From: a bacterium
GTDB lineage: Bacteria; SZUA-182; SZUA-191; JAJRXT01
NCBI GenBank assembly: GCA_024277675.1
Contig: JAJRUS010000129.1
Coordinates: 1 to 38,246, forward strand
Reading direction: 5' to 3'
Length of the DNA: 38,246 nucleotides
In this document: one piece after another, positions 19,236 through 28,823 of the stretch
How positions within the stretch are numbered: the stretch's first letter is position 1
How the letters are laid out: each line of letters begins with the position of its first letter
The notes under the pieces: generated by a model
Told to the model about the DNA's origin: nothing
The model's database searches: none
Seen by the model: the letters and a program-made list of their open reading frames with translations, nothing else
Position numbers and translations under genes: made by a program

Positions 19236-20092
19236 CTGTTTTTTCTTTCGCTGCGATGTCTGATAAGAATAGCCAGGGCATTCATAGACAAAAGTACTAC
19301 CAAAAGTACGATAATTCCCCCAGCTGCCAATTGGTGAAATTTGGCCTGGGGCCGGGAAGCCCAGTTGAAGATTTGAATTGGCAGTGCGGTGAAGGCATCC
19401 AGCGGGCCTTCGGGAGTAAAGGCTACATAGGTCAGCGCCCCGATCATGATTAACGGAGCGGTTTCACCAATCGCTCGTGATAAGGCCAGGATTACCCCGG
19501 TAAGCATACCGGGCAGCGCGCTGGAAAGCACCTGATCCCGCACCACCTGCCAGCGGGTAGTTCCCAGGGCATAGGCGGCCTGCCGAATAGAACTGGGTAC
19601 CGCCCGGATAGCTTCCCGTGAGGTTATAATGATTACCGGCAAAATGAGCAGGCTCATGGTCAGACTCCCGGCCAGCACGCTGCGGCCCAGCGACATAAAG
19701 CGCACAAATATAACCAGTCCCAATATACCATAGACAATGGAGGGCACTCCCGCCAGATTGGCAATATTTACCTCGATAAACCGGCTAAGCTTCCCTTTGG
19801 AGGCATATTCTTCCAGGTAAATGGCGGCCGCCACTCCGATGGGAATGGAGATGACGGCGGTCAGACTAATGAGCCACACTGTACCCCAAAGGGCCGATTT
19901 TATGCCCGCTTTTGCCGGAAAACGGGAGGGGAAACTAGTCAAAAACTGTCCATCCACCCAAGGCAGTCCTTGTCGGGTAACATGATAAAGAAGCACCGCC
20001 AATAAAACCACTCCCATCCAGGTTACCATAGTACACAGCAGGCGAAAACCCTTGGCTTTGACATGCCGCCATTTTAAATTGGAGGAACTCAT
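19232..20092 (-). CDS. pstA: Phosphate ABC transporter permease PstA
   Basis: Polytopic; [53 protein letters not shown]. Confidence 0.95.
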
Positions 20093-20997
20093 TCATACAC
20101 CTCGTGAAAACGCCGCAAAATATGGTGAGCCAGGATGTTCATACTAAGGGTGATGGCGAAAAGCAGGGCGGCTACGGCAAAAATAGTCTGGTACTCTATG
20201 GTACCCGCCGGCGTATCGCCCAAACTCACCTGGACGATGTAGGCCGTCATGGTCTGAATGCTCATCAAGGGATTTGCGGTTATCCTGGGGGTGGCCCCGG
20301 CGGCCAGGGTAACTGCCATGGTTTCCCCAATAGCCCGTGATAGCGCCAGCACAAAGGAGGCCACCACCCCCGAAAGAGCTGCAGGAAGCACCACCCTGCC
20401 GGTCACCTCAAGCTGGGTGCCGGCCAGGGCATAAGCCCCCTGGCGTAAAGAATCCGGTACTGCCCGCAGAGCGTCATCACACAGGGAGGCCACCATGGGC
20501 AGAATCATCACTCCCACCACAATTGAGGCGCTGGCGGCATTAAATACCTGGATTTTGGGGAAAATTGTCTTAAGTAGCGGAGTGATGAAGGTCAGCGCAA
20601 AGTAGCCGTACACCACAGTAGGGATGCCGGCTAATATTTCCAGTACCGGCTTAATAATGCTGCGCATCCGGGGCGAGGCGTATTCGCTTAAGTAAATGGC
20701 GCTGGCCAGGCCAATGGGAATAGCTACCAGCGCCGAACCTGCTACAATAAGAAAGGTGCCACATACCAGGGGCAGCACCCCAAAAGAACGGGGATGCAAA
20801 AGCGGAGACCAGCGGCTACCCAGCAGAAAATCCAACAGCGGTACTTGCCGGAAGAAGGCCAGGCCCTCCCACAACAGCACGCTGATAATGGCAATGGTAG
20901 TGGCTACCGAAAGCAGGGCACAAAGCATAAAACTCGCTTTAATGCCCGCCTCCGTCCAGCGTTTTTTTCCTTGGCCGAGTTTGTGTTTGCTGGTCAA
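20089..20997 (-). CDS. pstC: Phosphate ABC transporter permease PstC
   Basis: Polytopic; [51 protein letters not shown]. Confidence 0.95.
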   Translation of the reverse strand: MTSKHKLGQGKKRWTEAGIKASFMLCALLSVATTIAIISVLLWEGLAFFRQVPLLDFLLGSRWSPLLHPRSFGVLPLVCGTFLIVAGSALVAIPIGLASAIYLSEYASPRMRSIIKPVLEILAGIPTVVYGYFALTFITPLLKTIFPKIQVFNAASASIVVGVMILPMVASLCDDALRAVPDSLRQGAYALAGTQLEVTGRVVLPAALSGVVASFVLALSRAIGETMAVTLAAGATPRITANPLMSIQTMTAYIVQVSLGDTPAGTIEYQTIFAVAALLFAITLSMNILAHHILRRFHEVYE

Positions 20998-21143
20998 TTT
21001 CTTTACCTATTTAGACACTTAGGAATGTCAAAAGCCGTTCAATTGCACCTTAATATAGCCCCCGCTTTTGACCCGATGGGGCAACATGGGGCGGTGAGCG
21101 CCTGGTAAACACACGCAATAGTCGCCGCTGAACATGCCTATGT

Positions 21144-22097
21144 TCAAAAGTCTTTAAATTGTGTCAACGCCTGTTGGTATTGCTTTTGGGGAAGCGCTAC
21201 ATAGCCCACTTCTTTGACCAATATGGGCGCCTGCTTTAAGTAGAATTCTACAAATTCCTTAACCCCTGGTTTTTTCGTCGCCGCCTTATTGACATAGATA
21301 AAAATCGGCCGGGACAGCGGCTGATATGTTCCGTCATTTATGGTCTGCTCAGCGGGAGCTACCGGGCCCTGGCCTGCGTCAATGGGCACCAGCTTCAATT
21401 TGTCCTTATTCTCCGCATAATAAGCATAACCAAAGAAACCTAATGCATTTTCATCGCCGGCAATTCCCTGCACCAATACATTATCGTCCTCGCTGGCGGT
21501 AAAATCCGCCCGGCAAACCTGAGCTTTACCATTTATGACCTCAGTAAAATAATCGAAGGTTCCCGAATCGGTACCCGGGCCGTAGAGGGTGATGGGGCGA
21601 TTTGGCCAACCGGGGCGCACATCGCCCCACTTTTTCACCTGGCTCCCCGGCTTCCAGATCATATTCAGTTCTGAGACGGTAAGATAATCCACAAAATCGC
21701 TTTTGGGGTTAACCAATACTGATAAGCCATCATAAGCTACCGGCAATTCCAGGTATTTTATCCCATTTTCTTTGGCCTTATCCTTTTCCTTTTGCTTAAT
21801 CGGCCGGGAGGCATCATTAATATCGGTTTCCCCCACACAGAACTTCTTAAACCCGCCACCGGTACCGGAGATACCTACAGTTACCCGTACCCTGGGATAA
21901 ACCTTTTGAAACTCCTCAGCTACTGCCTCGGTAATCGGAAACACCGTACTGGAACCGTCGATCCGAACCATACCGGCGGGGCCATTTGTTTGTTCATTAT
22001 TCTCACTATCCCACCACCAGGCGGAAGCCGTGGAAGGTGGAATGGCACACATTGCCAAAATTGCCATACAACTAATTGTGCTTAAAATCTTCTTCAT
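21144..22097 (-). CDS. pstS: Phosphate ABC transporter substrate-binding protein PstS
   Basis: [61 protein letters not shown]. Confidence 0.95.
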   Translation of the reverse strand: MKKILSTISCMAILAMCAIPPSTASAWWWDSENNEQTNGPAGMVRIDGSSTVFPITEAVAEEFQKVYPRVRVTVGISGTGGGFKKFCVGETDINDASRPIKQKEKDKAKENGIKYLELPVAYDGLSVLVNPKSDFVDYLTVSELNMIWKPGSQVKKWGDVRPGWPNRPITLYGPGTDSGTFDYFTEVINGKAQVCRADFTASEDDNVLVQGIAGDENALGFFGYAYYAENKDKLKLVPIDAGQGPVAPAEQTINDGTYQPLSRPIFIYVNKAATKKPGVKEFVEFYLKQAPILVKEVGYVALPQKQYQQALTQFKDF

Positions 22098-22154
22098 TGA
22101 TCCATACCTCCATTTTTAGCCAATTTTTAACTGCTGTCAAAATATACCTTCTAA

Positions 22155-22194
22155 TTGTTAGGATTGTGTTAGAATTGTATAAGAATGTGGTTAG
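22155..22194 (-). promoter_or_regulatory. Putative Pho box upstream of pstS: four 7-bp half-sites with 11-bp period
   Basis: Plus strand: TTGTTAG gatt GTGTTAG aatt GTATAAG aatg TGGTTAG. Confidence 0.7.
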
Positions 22195-22198
22195 CCTG

Positions 22199-23500
22199 CT
22201 AAAAATCCACCTGAAAGCGCATCTGGAATATATCCGCATCGCCTGCCTCGTCTAAATCAGCCATAACATAGTTTGCCATGACCCGGGTGTTGGGGTTGAG
22301 ATACCAGTTCAGCCCCAGCGTAACATCGCTCAACTCACCTCCGGCAATACCCTGCCCTGTATCCTTCTGATCGTGATTCAGATCAATACTGGAATAGCGC
22401 GCCGCTAACTCCCAGGCACCCGGGCCAAAGCCATCCTTGTTCAGGAAATTCCTTTTGGGTTTAACCCGGCTGAAGGTCCCCGCAGAAGTTTTGTATTTAC
22501 GATGTTCGCCAGTCAGGAAAATACTTGCCATAGCATAGTAACCGGAAAACTCCGGATTGCTACCTGAATCCAAATCAGCAGCAGCCTGAATATACTCTCC
22601 CTGGAATGACACCGGTCCGAAAATCGCTGCCGCCTCGCCCCCGAATAAATTTAATGAATCAGCAGTAAACTTGCCGGTATCTACAAATCGGGAAGCAAGG
22701 TGTGTTTCCGGGCGCTCTCTGAAACGCAGCGTATCATCAGTCGGGCTTCTACGGCTATAGGCAACGCCAAGGTGAATAAGCTGCTCTCCCTTATTCATGT
22801 ACAGCGGCAGCGCAGTCACCCGACCGGTTAAATTGTATTCACCCTCGCTGGAACCCTCTCCATAACCGTTCGTATCGCGGAATACACCTACAGCCCAGGT
22901 TACATGCTTATCAAATAGATTATTATGGATCATGGCCCCGGTATTCCTGGAAGGCACAAAGGCCCACGTCAGAGACCGCTCCATAAAGGTGATGTACTTA
23001 CTGCTGGTTAATTCTTCCAAGCCGAAGGGCTCTTTAAAATGTCCTACCCGGATACCGCCGATCACCGGTATTTTTTTAAGGCCGATGTATGCGTCCTTCA
23101 AGTCGGCATCACCCCCGGCAAAGTCATACTGGGCTTTGAATTCCACCCGGTCGTAAATTGTACCGGAGACATAAAGCCTGGCCCGGCGAAATTCAGTACC
23201 ATCCACTAAATCTCCGACTGCTGCTTCCAGATCATCATTACCGGACATCCAAGCCCAGTCATTCATGATCCGCCCACCGAGCTTCAGTTTGAAAGCCTTA
23301 TCCTGAGTATCCAGCCGAATTCCATCCTTCCAGTATAGTCGGAAGGTGTTATCCGCTGTCTCAGAACGCTTTTCGATTTCGTCTATGCGTCCTTTTAAGC
23401 TTTCTAATTCCTTTTCCAAATCCAGTTGCTGAGCTTGAGCGCTGGTGGCTCTGGAGATAATCAACAGCCCAATATACACTGCAACAATCCAACTTCTCAT
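22199..23500 (-). CDS. Phosphate-selective porin (OprO/OprP family)
   Basis: MRSWIVAVYIGLLIISRATSAQAQQLD signal peptide (internal start at 23500); coiled coil; GIRLDTQDKAFKLKLGGRIMNDWAWM; RVGHFKEPFGLEELTSSKYITFMERSL. Confidence 0.9.
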   Translation of the reverse strand: MRSWIVAVYIGLLIISRATSAQAQQLDLEKELESLKGRIDEIEKRSETADNTFRLYWKDGIRLDTQDKAFKLKLGGRIMNDWAWMSGNDDLEAAVGDLVDGTEFRRARLYVSGTIYDRVEFKAQYDFAGGDADLKDAYIGLKKIPVIGGIRVGHFKEPFGLEELTSSKYITFMERSLTWAFVPSRNTGAMIHNNLFDKHVTWAVGVFRDTNGYGEGSSEGEYNLTGRVTALPLYMNKGEQLIHLGVAYSRRSPTDDTLRFRERPETHLASRFVDTGKFTADSLNLFGGEAAAIFGPVSFQGEYIQAAADLDSGSNPEFSGYYAMASIFLTGEHRKYKTSAGTFSRVKPKRNFLNKDGFGPGAWELAARYSSIDLNHDQKDTGQGIAGGELSDVTLGLNWYLNPNTRVMANYVMADLDEAGDADIFQMRFQVDF

Positions 23501-23584
23501 CCTTTCTCCTCCTCTTGGTGGTAGGTTAAATATCCAGGTGTAGGCCCACACCTCATCCTGTTCAACCAGAAGGATACTTAGTGG

Positions 23585-23613
23585 ATGTTAGGCAATTATG
23601 AGAGGAAAATTAG
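23585..23613 (-). promoter_or_regulatory. Putative Pho box upstream of the OprP-like porin: three half-sites with 11-bp period
   Basis: Plus strand: ATGTTAG gcaa TTATGAG agga AAATTAG. Same spacing as the pstS box. Confidence 0.5.
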
Positions 23614-23646
23614 AATTTGATGAGCAGAGAAAAATATTGGAGGGGG

Positions 23647-25419
23647 TTAAACTATGGGCAGGTGAATGGAAAAACAACTGCCTCTACCGGGGACGCTCTC
23701 CACATTGACACTGCCCCCATGCGCCTGAACGATGTGCTTTACGATAGCCAGGCCCAGACCGGTACCGCCAAGCCTGCGGCTTCTGGCTTTATCCACCCGG
23801 TAGAAGCGCTCAAACAGTCTTGGCAGGTGATCTTTACCAATCCCACAGCCGTAATCACGAACCTGAATGATTACTTCAGTGTCGGATTGAGCGCCGGAAA
23901 CCTGTACTGAACTTTTCGGCTCACTATACTTGAGGGCATTGTCCAGGAGATTTATTATTGCCTGTTCCATGAGCGGCGGGTTGATCATAGCCCGGATACC
24001 ATCCCGGCAGGTTAGTTCAAGCTCTATGTCTTTAGCGATAGCCTTTATCCTACAAGTTTGAATAGCGGCACTCAGCACAGTTTCTATTCCGTACTTACCC
24101 AGTAATATTTCAGCGGCTTCCGCCCCTTGTTCAATCCTGGACAGGGTCAGCAGGTCTTCGATGATGGCATTCAGGCGGTCAGCCTGCTTAGTGGCGATTT
24201 TCAGGAAACGCCTGGCCTCATCAGGTTTATATATTGCCCCGTCAAGCAAGGTTTCCACCGCAGCCTTAATTGCGGTAATCGGGGTTTTTAGCTCATGAGA
24301 TACATTGGCTACAAAATCCCGCCGGATATTTTCCAGTTTCCGCAGGCGGGTTACATCATTTAATACTACCAGCGCGCCGATATTTTGCCCCTGTCCATCC
24401 CGCAGAGGGGCTCCGTGGGCTTGCAGATACCGTTCACTATCCTGGTGCAGCACAATTTCCCCCTCCAGCGGCTCAACACTGACCAGCACCCTGGCCACAA
24501 ATTGTTGCAGATCAACATTCCTTACCACCTCGTGCAACCCTTTCCCCGGGGTTTTATGTGGGTCGGCACCAAGCAATCGGCCGGCTGCCTGGTTCAGGCT
24601 GATTAAGCGCTCATCTTTATTTATGGCAATTACTCCCTCCACCATACTGGCAAGCACGGCTTCCTGTTCATTACGCTGTTGCACCACAATCCGTATGCGC
24701 TCATCCAGTTGGGCGGCCATCTGGTTCATGGCTTCGGCCAAAGCCCCTATCTCCTGCGAGTCAGGAACCGCCAACTTACGACTTAAATCACCTTCAGCAA
24801 AACGCTCCGCTCCCTGCCGCATCTCCTCCAGGGGACGGCTTAACCGGCGGGAGATGACCAGGCTTATAGTGGCTGCCAGCATAGCCACCAGGAAACCGCC
24901 AATAGCGATTTTGCTATAGATGTCGGCTAAGGCCAGGCTAATGGAGGTTACCGGAATGGAGGTTCGCAATACCCCGAAGATGGCCCCATCTTTTTCAATA
25001 GGCACCGCCACATACATCATATCTTCCTGAAGCGTATGACTGAATCTCACCGATGCGCCAATATTCCCGGCTTGAGCCTGCCGGATTTCAGGCCGGTCGG
25101 CATGGTTGTCCATGTTGGCGGGATCCTCTTCGGAATCGCCAATAACCTTACCGGAAGGAAGTATTACCGTAATGCGAGTGGAAGATTTGCGACCCAGTTC
25201 CTGACATAATGAGTCTACGCTATTGGTTTCTGCCGGAATAAGCTGTTCCCGAAACTGATTTTCTATAAGCTGGGCTCTGGCTTCCAGGTCGGCGGCCGTT
25301 TGTTTATAATAAAACTGCCGCAATGACCTGGAAGCATACCAGGTAATCGCCAGCAGAGAAACCAGTATGATTATTAAATAAGAAGGATAAAGCTGCCAGA
25401 GCAAGCGTTTTTTGCCCAT
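23647..25419 (-). CDS. phoR: Phosphate regulon sensor histidine kinase PhoR (HAMP-PAS-HisKA-HATPase)
   Basis: FVANVSHELKTPITAIKAAVETLLDGA; AIINLLDNALKYS; FERFYRVDKARSRRLGGTGLGLAIVKHIV. Next to phoB. Confidence 0.93.
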   Translation of the reverse strand: MGKKRLLWQLYPSYLIIILVSLLAITWYASRSLRQFYYKQTAADLEARAQLIENQFREQLIPAETNSVDSLCQELGRKSSTRITVILPSGKVIGDSEEDPANMDNHADRPEIRQAQAGNIGASVRFSHTLQEDMMYVAVPIEKDGAIFGVLRTSIPVTSISLALADIYSKIAIGGFLVAMLAATISLVISRRLSRPLEEMRQGAERFAEGDLSRKLAVPDSQEIGALAEAMNQMAAQLDERIRIVVQQRNEQEAVLASMVEGVIAINKDERLISLNQAAGRLLGADPHKTPGKGLHEVVRNVDLQQFVARVLVSVEPLEGEIVLHQDSERYLQAHGAPLRDGQGQNIGALVVLNDVTRLRKLENIRRDFVANVSHELKTPITAIKAAVETLLDGAIYKPDEARRFLKIATKQADRLNAIIEDLLTLSRIEQGAEAAEILLGKYGIETVLSAAIQTCRIKAIAKDIELELTCRDGIRAMINPPLMEQAIINLLDNALKYSEPKSSVQVSGAQSDTEVIIQVRDYGCGIGKDHLPRLFERFYRVDKARSRRLGGTGLGLAIVKHIVQAHGGSVNVESVPGRGSCFSIHLPIV

Positions 25420-25422
25420 AAA

Positions 25423-26109
25423 CTACTCCTTGAATCTGTATCCTACACCGCGCACAGTCTCAATGTATTCACCCGCAGCCTTAAGTTTTTTGCGCAAGCT
25501 TACCATCTGGAAATCAATAGAACGGTCAGTAACGGGATAGTCATCTCCATGTATCGCATCTATAATCTGGAAACGGGTAAACACCCAACCTGGACGACGG
25601 GCCAGATATTGCAGGATGCGAAACTCGGTAAAAGTCAGCTCAACGGGTTTATCTTTTACCAGTACTTCATGGCGGCCGGGGTGGATTAAGATTTCGTGTA
25701 TTTTGATGACGGAAGCATCCTCAACAGCTTCTTTTGCCTTCCGGCGCAACACCGCTCTTATCCTGGCAATCAACACCTTGGGGCTGAAGGGTTTGGTGAC
25801 GTAATCATCAGCCCCCAGCTCCAGGCCGGCTACAATATCGGCTTCTTCTCCCTTGGCGGTGAGCATCACCACCGGGATATGGCGGGTTTTGGGGTCTTGC
25901 TTTAGCAGTTTACATACTTCTAAACCATCTACCCCTGGAAGCATCAGGTCCAACACCACTAAATCAGGCAAATCAGACCTGGCCTTATTCAAACCATCCT
26001 CGCCGGAAGTTACCCCAAAAACATGATAACCTTCCCTGACCAGGTTATAATGCACTAACTCCAGTATATCTTCTTCATCCTCAACAATGAGGATGGTTGC
26101 TCTGGACAT
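25423..26109 (-). CDS. phoB: Phosphate regulon response regulator PhoB (OmpR family)
   Basis: ILIVEDEEDILELV; LDLMLPGVDGLEVC; GADDYVTKPFSPKVL; winged-helix GVGYRFKE. Confidence 0.93.
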   Translation of the reverse strand: MSRATILIVEDEEDILELVHYNLVREGYHVFGVTSGEDGLNKARSDLPDLVVLDLMLPGVDGLEVCKLLKQDPKTRHIPVVMLTAKGEEADIVAGLELGADDYVTKPFSPKVLIARIRAVLRRKAKEAVEDASVIKIHEILIHPGRHEVLVKDKPVELTFTEFRILQYLARRPGWVFTRFQIIDAIHGDDYPVTDRSIDFQMVSLRKKLKAAGEYIETVRGVGYRFKE

Positions 26110-26159
26110 TGGTTATTTACCCCTCGTTTATTTACAGGTTTTTATAATTTATCCCTATT

Positions 26160-26177
26160 GTGTTAGCATAATGTTAG
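26160..26177 (-). promoter_or_regulatory. Putative Pho box upstream of phoB (two half-sites, 11-bp period)
   Basis: Plus strand: GTGTTAG cata ATGTTAG, about 50 bp upstream of the phoB start. Confidence 0.65.
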
Positions 26178-26509
26178 CCACCGGTGAGATTTACGTTTGT
26201 ATTTCATTTCAGGCTCTTACATCATACGACTTTCAGTTATATTTTTCAAATCAAACCAAAATAATCATTACAACCCCCTCCGCAACTTCCATTTCCAGCT
26301 TGTATGATAAACTGTTTTAATTTCTTCTGGTTAATACGATTGCTCTGTTTCCCAGGTGTTTTCAGTAAATAAAGCCTTTAATTTCAGGGTGATACTAAAG
26401 CCTAAATCAGTCATAGAGCGCTCTTCTTATGTTTGACAAAGCCAGCCGGCCTGTGGTATTTTTCAGTGGGTTTAATTTGAAATAGTCGCTTAAAAAAGGA
26501 GAAGCTATC

Positions 26510-28012
26510 ATGAGCGATTTATCGACTGCTGCTAAAGGACATTTTTTAAAATCCAGCCGTACGCTGGGAATCGTGTGTACAGTTACCTGGCTGGCACTCG
26601 CCGTGCTTGTCGTTCCTGTACAGGCACAGAAAAGTGGGCTGGAAAGTTTGAGAAAGACGGGAAAGGCCTTTGCATCCGTAGCCAAGGGGGTATCCCCGGC
26701 CGTGGTATTCATCAAGGTCGAAAAAATGGTGACCCAACCGCCGATAGAGTTCTCCTCCCCATTTGGGGGTGAGGGAAATCCTTTTGGCGACGATTTTTTC
26801 AGGCGCTTTTTCGGTGAACCTTTTCCGCACAACCGATCTCGTCAACAACCTCAACCCCCCAAAAAGAAACAGCGGGTGGTGAGCCAGGGGTCGGGGTTCA
26901 TCGTCTCCGCCGATGGTTATATCTTGACTAATAACCATGTGGTCGGCGATGCCGACAAGATCATGGTGAAGCTTGAAGATGGTCGGGTGTTCAAGGCGAA
27001 GACCATTGGGACTGACCCTCATACCGACGTGGCGGTTATCAAGATTGACGCCAAAAACCTGCCGGTTCTCCAACTGGGAGATTCGGATGTCTTAGAGGTC
27101 GGTGAATGGGTTATAGCTATCGGTAATCCCTTTGGCTTGTCTCATACCCTCACCGCCGGCATTGTCAGCGCCAAGGGGCGCAGTAGTCTCGGCATTGCCG
27201 ATTACGAGAATTTCATTCAGACCGATGCGGCGATTAATCCCGGCAACTCCGGCGGCCCGCTGGTCAATCTGGAGGGCAAAGTCATCGGCATGAATACTGC
27301 CATTTTCAGTCGCAGCGGCGGCTATATGGGTATCGGATTTGCCATCCCCATAAACATGGTAAAGGCCATTTGGGATCAACTCATTAAACACGGGTCAGTG
27401 ATCCGCGGCTACCTCGGTATCGTCATCCAGGAGCTTACGCCCGACCTGGCCAAAACATTCGGATTGGACGGCCGGAAGGGAATCCTGGTGGCCCAGGTCT
27501 CGGAAGGTTCGCCGGCGGAGAAGGCAGGCCTGAAGCAAGGCGATGTGATCGTGGAGTTTGACGGCAAACCCGTGGAGAGAATGGGCGCATTTCGCAACCA
27601 CGTTTCTCTCAAAGAGCCTGGAACCAAGGAAAAGCTTACCGTATTGCGTGATGGAAAGCCTAAAACCCTTACCGTAACCATCGGTAAGTTGCCCGCCAGC
27701 GGGCCGGCGGCCGGTGCGCCGTCCCATAGTTGGCAGAAGCTGGGTATCACCGTTAAAACGCTGACCAGGGAATTGGCGGAGCGGTTCGGTTATCAGGGCG
27801 AAACCGGCGTAATCGTCACCCAGGTTACTCCGGGTTCAGTGGCTGAAATGGCGGGCATCCGCTCCGGCACGCTGATCAAGGAGGTTAATCGCAAACTGAT
27901 CAATAACGTTGATGAATTCGAGCAGGCGATTAAACAAAGCGCAACTAAGGGCGCTGTGCTGCTGTTGATCAAGGATGGAAAAATTGTTAGGTATGTGGCC
28001 CTTGAGTATTAG
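26510..28012 (+). CDS. degP: Periplasmic serine endoprotease DegP/HtrA (Do-like) with two PDZ domains
   Basis: Catalytic motifs TNNHVV, HTDVAVIKI, NPGNSGGPLVN; two PDZ repeats. Confidence 0.96.
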   Translation: MSDLSTAAKGHFLKSSRTLGIVCTVTWLALAVLVVPVQAQKSGLESLRKTGKAFASVAKGVSPAVVFIKVEKMVTQPPIEFSSPFGGEGNPFGDDFFRRFFGEPFPHNRSRQQPQPPKKKQRVVSQGSGFIVSADGYILTNNHVVGDADKIMVKLEDGRVFKAKTIGTDPHTDVAVIKIDAKNLPVLQLGDSDVLEVGEWVIAIGNPFGLSHTLTAGIVSAKGRSSLGIADYENFIQTDAAINPGNSGGPLVNLEGKVIGMNTAIFSRSGGYMGIGFAIPINMVKAIWDQLIKHGSVIRGYLGIVIQELTPDLAKTFGLDGRKGILVAQVSEGSPAEKAGLKQGDVIVEFDGKPVERMGAFRNHVSLKEPGTKEKLTVLRDGKPKTLTVTIGKLPASGPAAGAPSHSWQKLGITVKTLTRELAERFGYQGETGVIVTQVTPGSVAEMAGIRSGTLIKEVNRKLINNVDEFEQAIKQSATKGAVLLLIKDGKIVRYVALEY

Positions 28013-28240
28013 GGAAATGGTCATCACCGTGAATGCCTGAAGGCCATCGGCGGCTATGCAGCGACATTGTTTTCTCATTTAGAACAAAGGGGCCAGCGAC
28101 CCCGGTTTTTCCTAAAAAATGATGTACCAACTCGTTAAATTTGCTGAAAATGGATTGTGATCTGGAATGATTTTTTGTCAAAATGAAGCGGTTTCCCAAA
28201 TCCATTTTCAGCGTAGCCCGCTACACAAGGAGATTAAATC

Positions 28241-28738
28241 ATGAATGAGTTATTGACTCTTTGTTTTGACAGTGAATATGAGGCCGACGAGGTTCGCACG
28301 GAATTATTGAAGCTGCGGCGAGAGCATTTGATTGACCTGGAAGACGCCATAGTGGCTACGCGGAACCGGGAAGGCAAAATCAAACTTCGGCTGATTCGGC
28401 ACTTTTCAACTACGGGTGTCGTAGGCGGCGGGATGGGAAGTATTCTGGGGGCAGTGGTTGGTTCAATCCTCCTTACCCCTATTTTCGAGTACGTTGTAAA
28501 TAATGGGGGTACTGTTGTGAATGAAGCAGTACTGGCTAAGTTGGGGATCAGCGAGGACTTTATTAAAGAGCTGGCGTCAACTATGACCCCCGGATCATCC
28601 GCCTTATTTATACTGGTAATGAGAGCTGATCCCGATAAAGTGTTGGAAGAACTCAAACGGTTTAAAGGCAAAGTACTCCAGACATATCTGTCAAAGGATG
28701 AGGCGGCTATCAGGGCAGCCCTTGAATCTGTGGTGTAA
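28241..28738 (+). CDS. DUF1269-type membrane protein
   Basis: LLTLCFDSEYEADEVRTELLKLRREHLIDLEDAIVATRNREGKIKL; Gly-rich hydrophobic stretch VVGGGMGSILGAVVGSILLTP. Confidence 0.8.
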   Translation: MNELLTLCFDSEYEADEVRTELLKLRREHLIDLEDAIVATRNREGKIKLRLIRHFSTTGVVGGGMGSILGAVVGSILLTPIFEYVVNNGGTVVNEAVLAKLGISEDFIKELASTMTPGSSALFILVMRADPDKVLEELKRFKGKVLQTYLSKDEAAIRAALESVV

Positions 28739-28782
28739 CATGTTGAAAACATTCTGAGTTCTAAGATTATGGGTATCTGAAA

Positions 28783-28799
28783 GCCAGGTTAAACCTGGC
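28783..28799 (+). other. Perfect 8-bp-stem hairpin between the DUF1269 gene and ftsH
   Basis: GCCAGGTT-A-AACCTGGC, 25 bp upstream of the ftsH ATG. Confidence 0.5.
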
Positions 28800-28823
28800 G
28801 CCTTGCTTTATAACTGGCGGTAA

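Noticed and set aside
24305-24919. 204-aa plus-strand ORF antisense to phoR
   Set aside because: Ser/Arg-rich low-complexity translation lying wholly inside the well-supported phoR gene; a codon-bias shadow ORF.
26546-27073. 175-aa minus-strand ORF antisense to degP
   Set aside because: Overlaps the clear HtrA protease on the opposite strand, with no recognisable domain.
28088-28110. GGGGCCAGCGACCCCGGTTTTT as a Rho-independent terminator of degP
   Set aside because: The stem is only about 4 bp, so it is too weak to assert without a folding calculation.
28234-28752. 172-aa minus-strand ORF covering the DUF1269 gene
   Set aside because: Ser-rich shadow of the plus-strand gene, which has a recognisable family pattern and an RBS.
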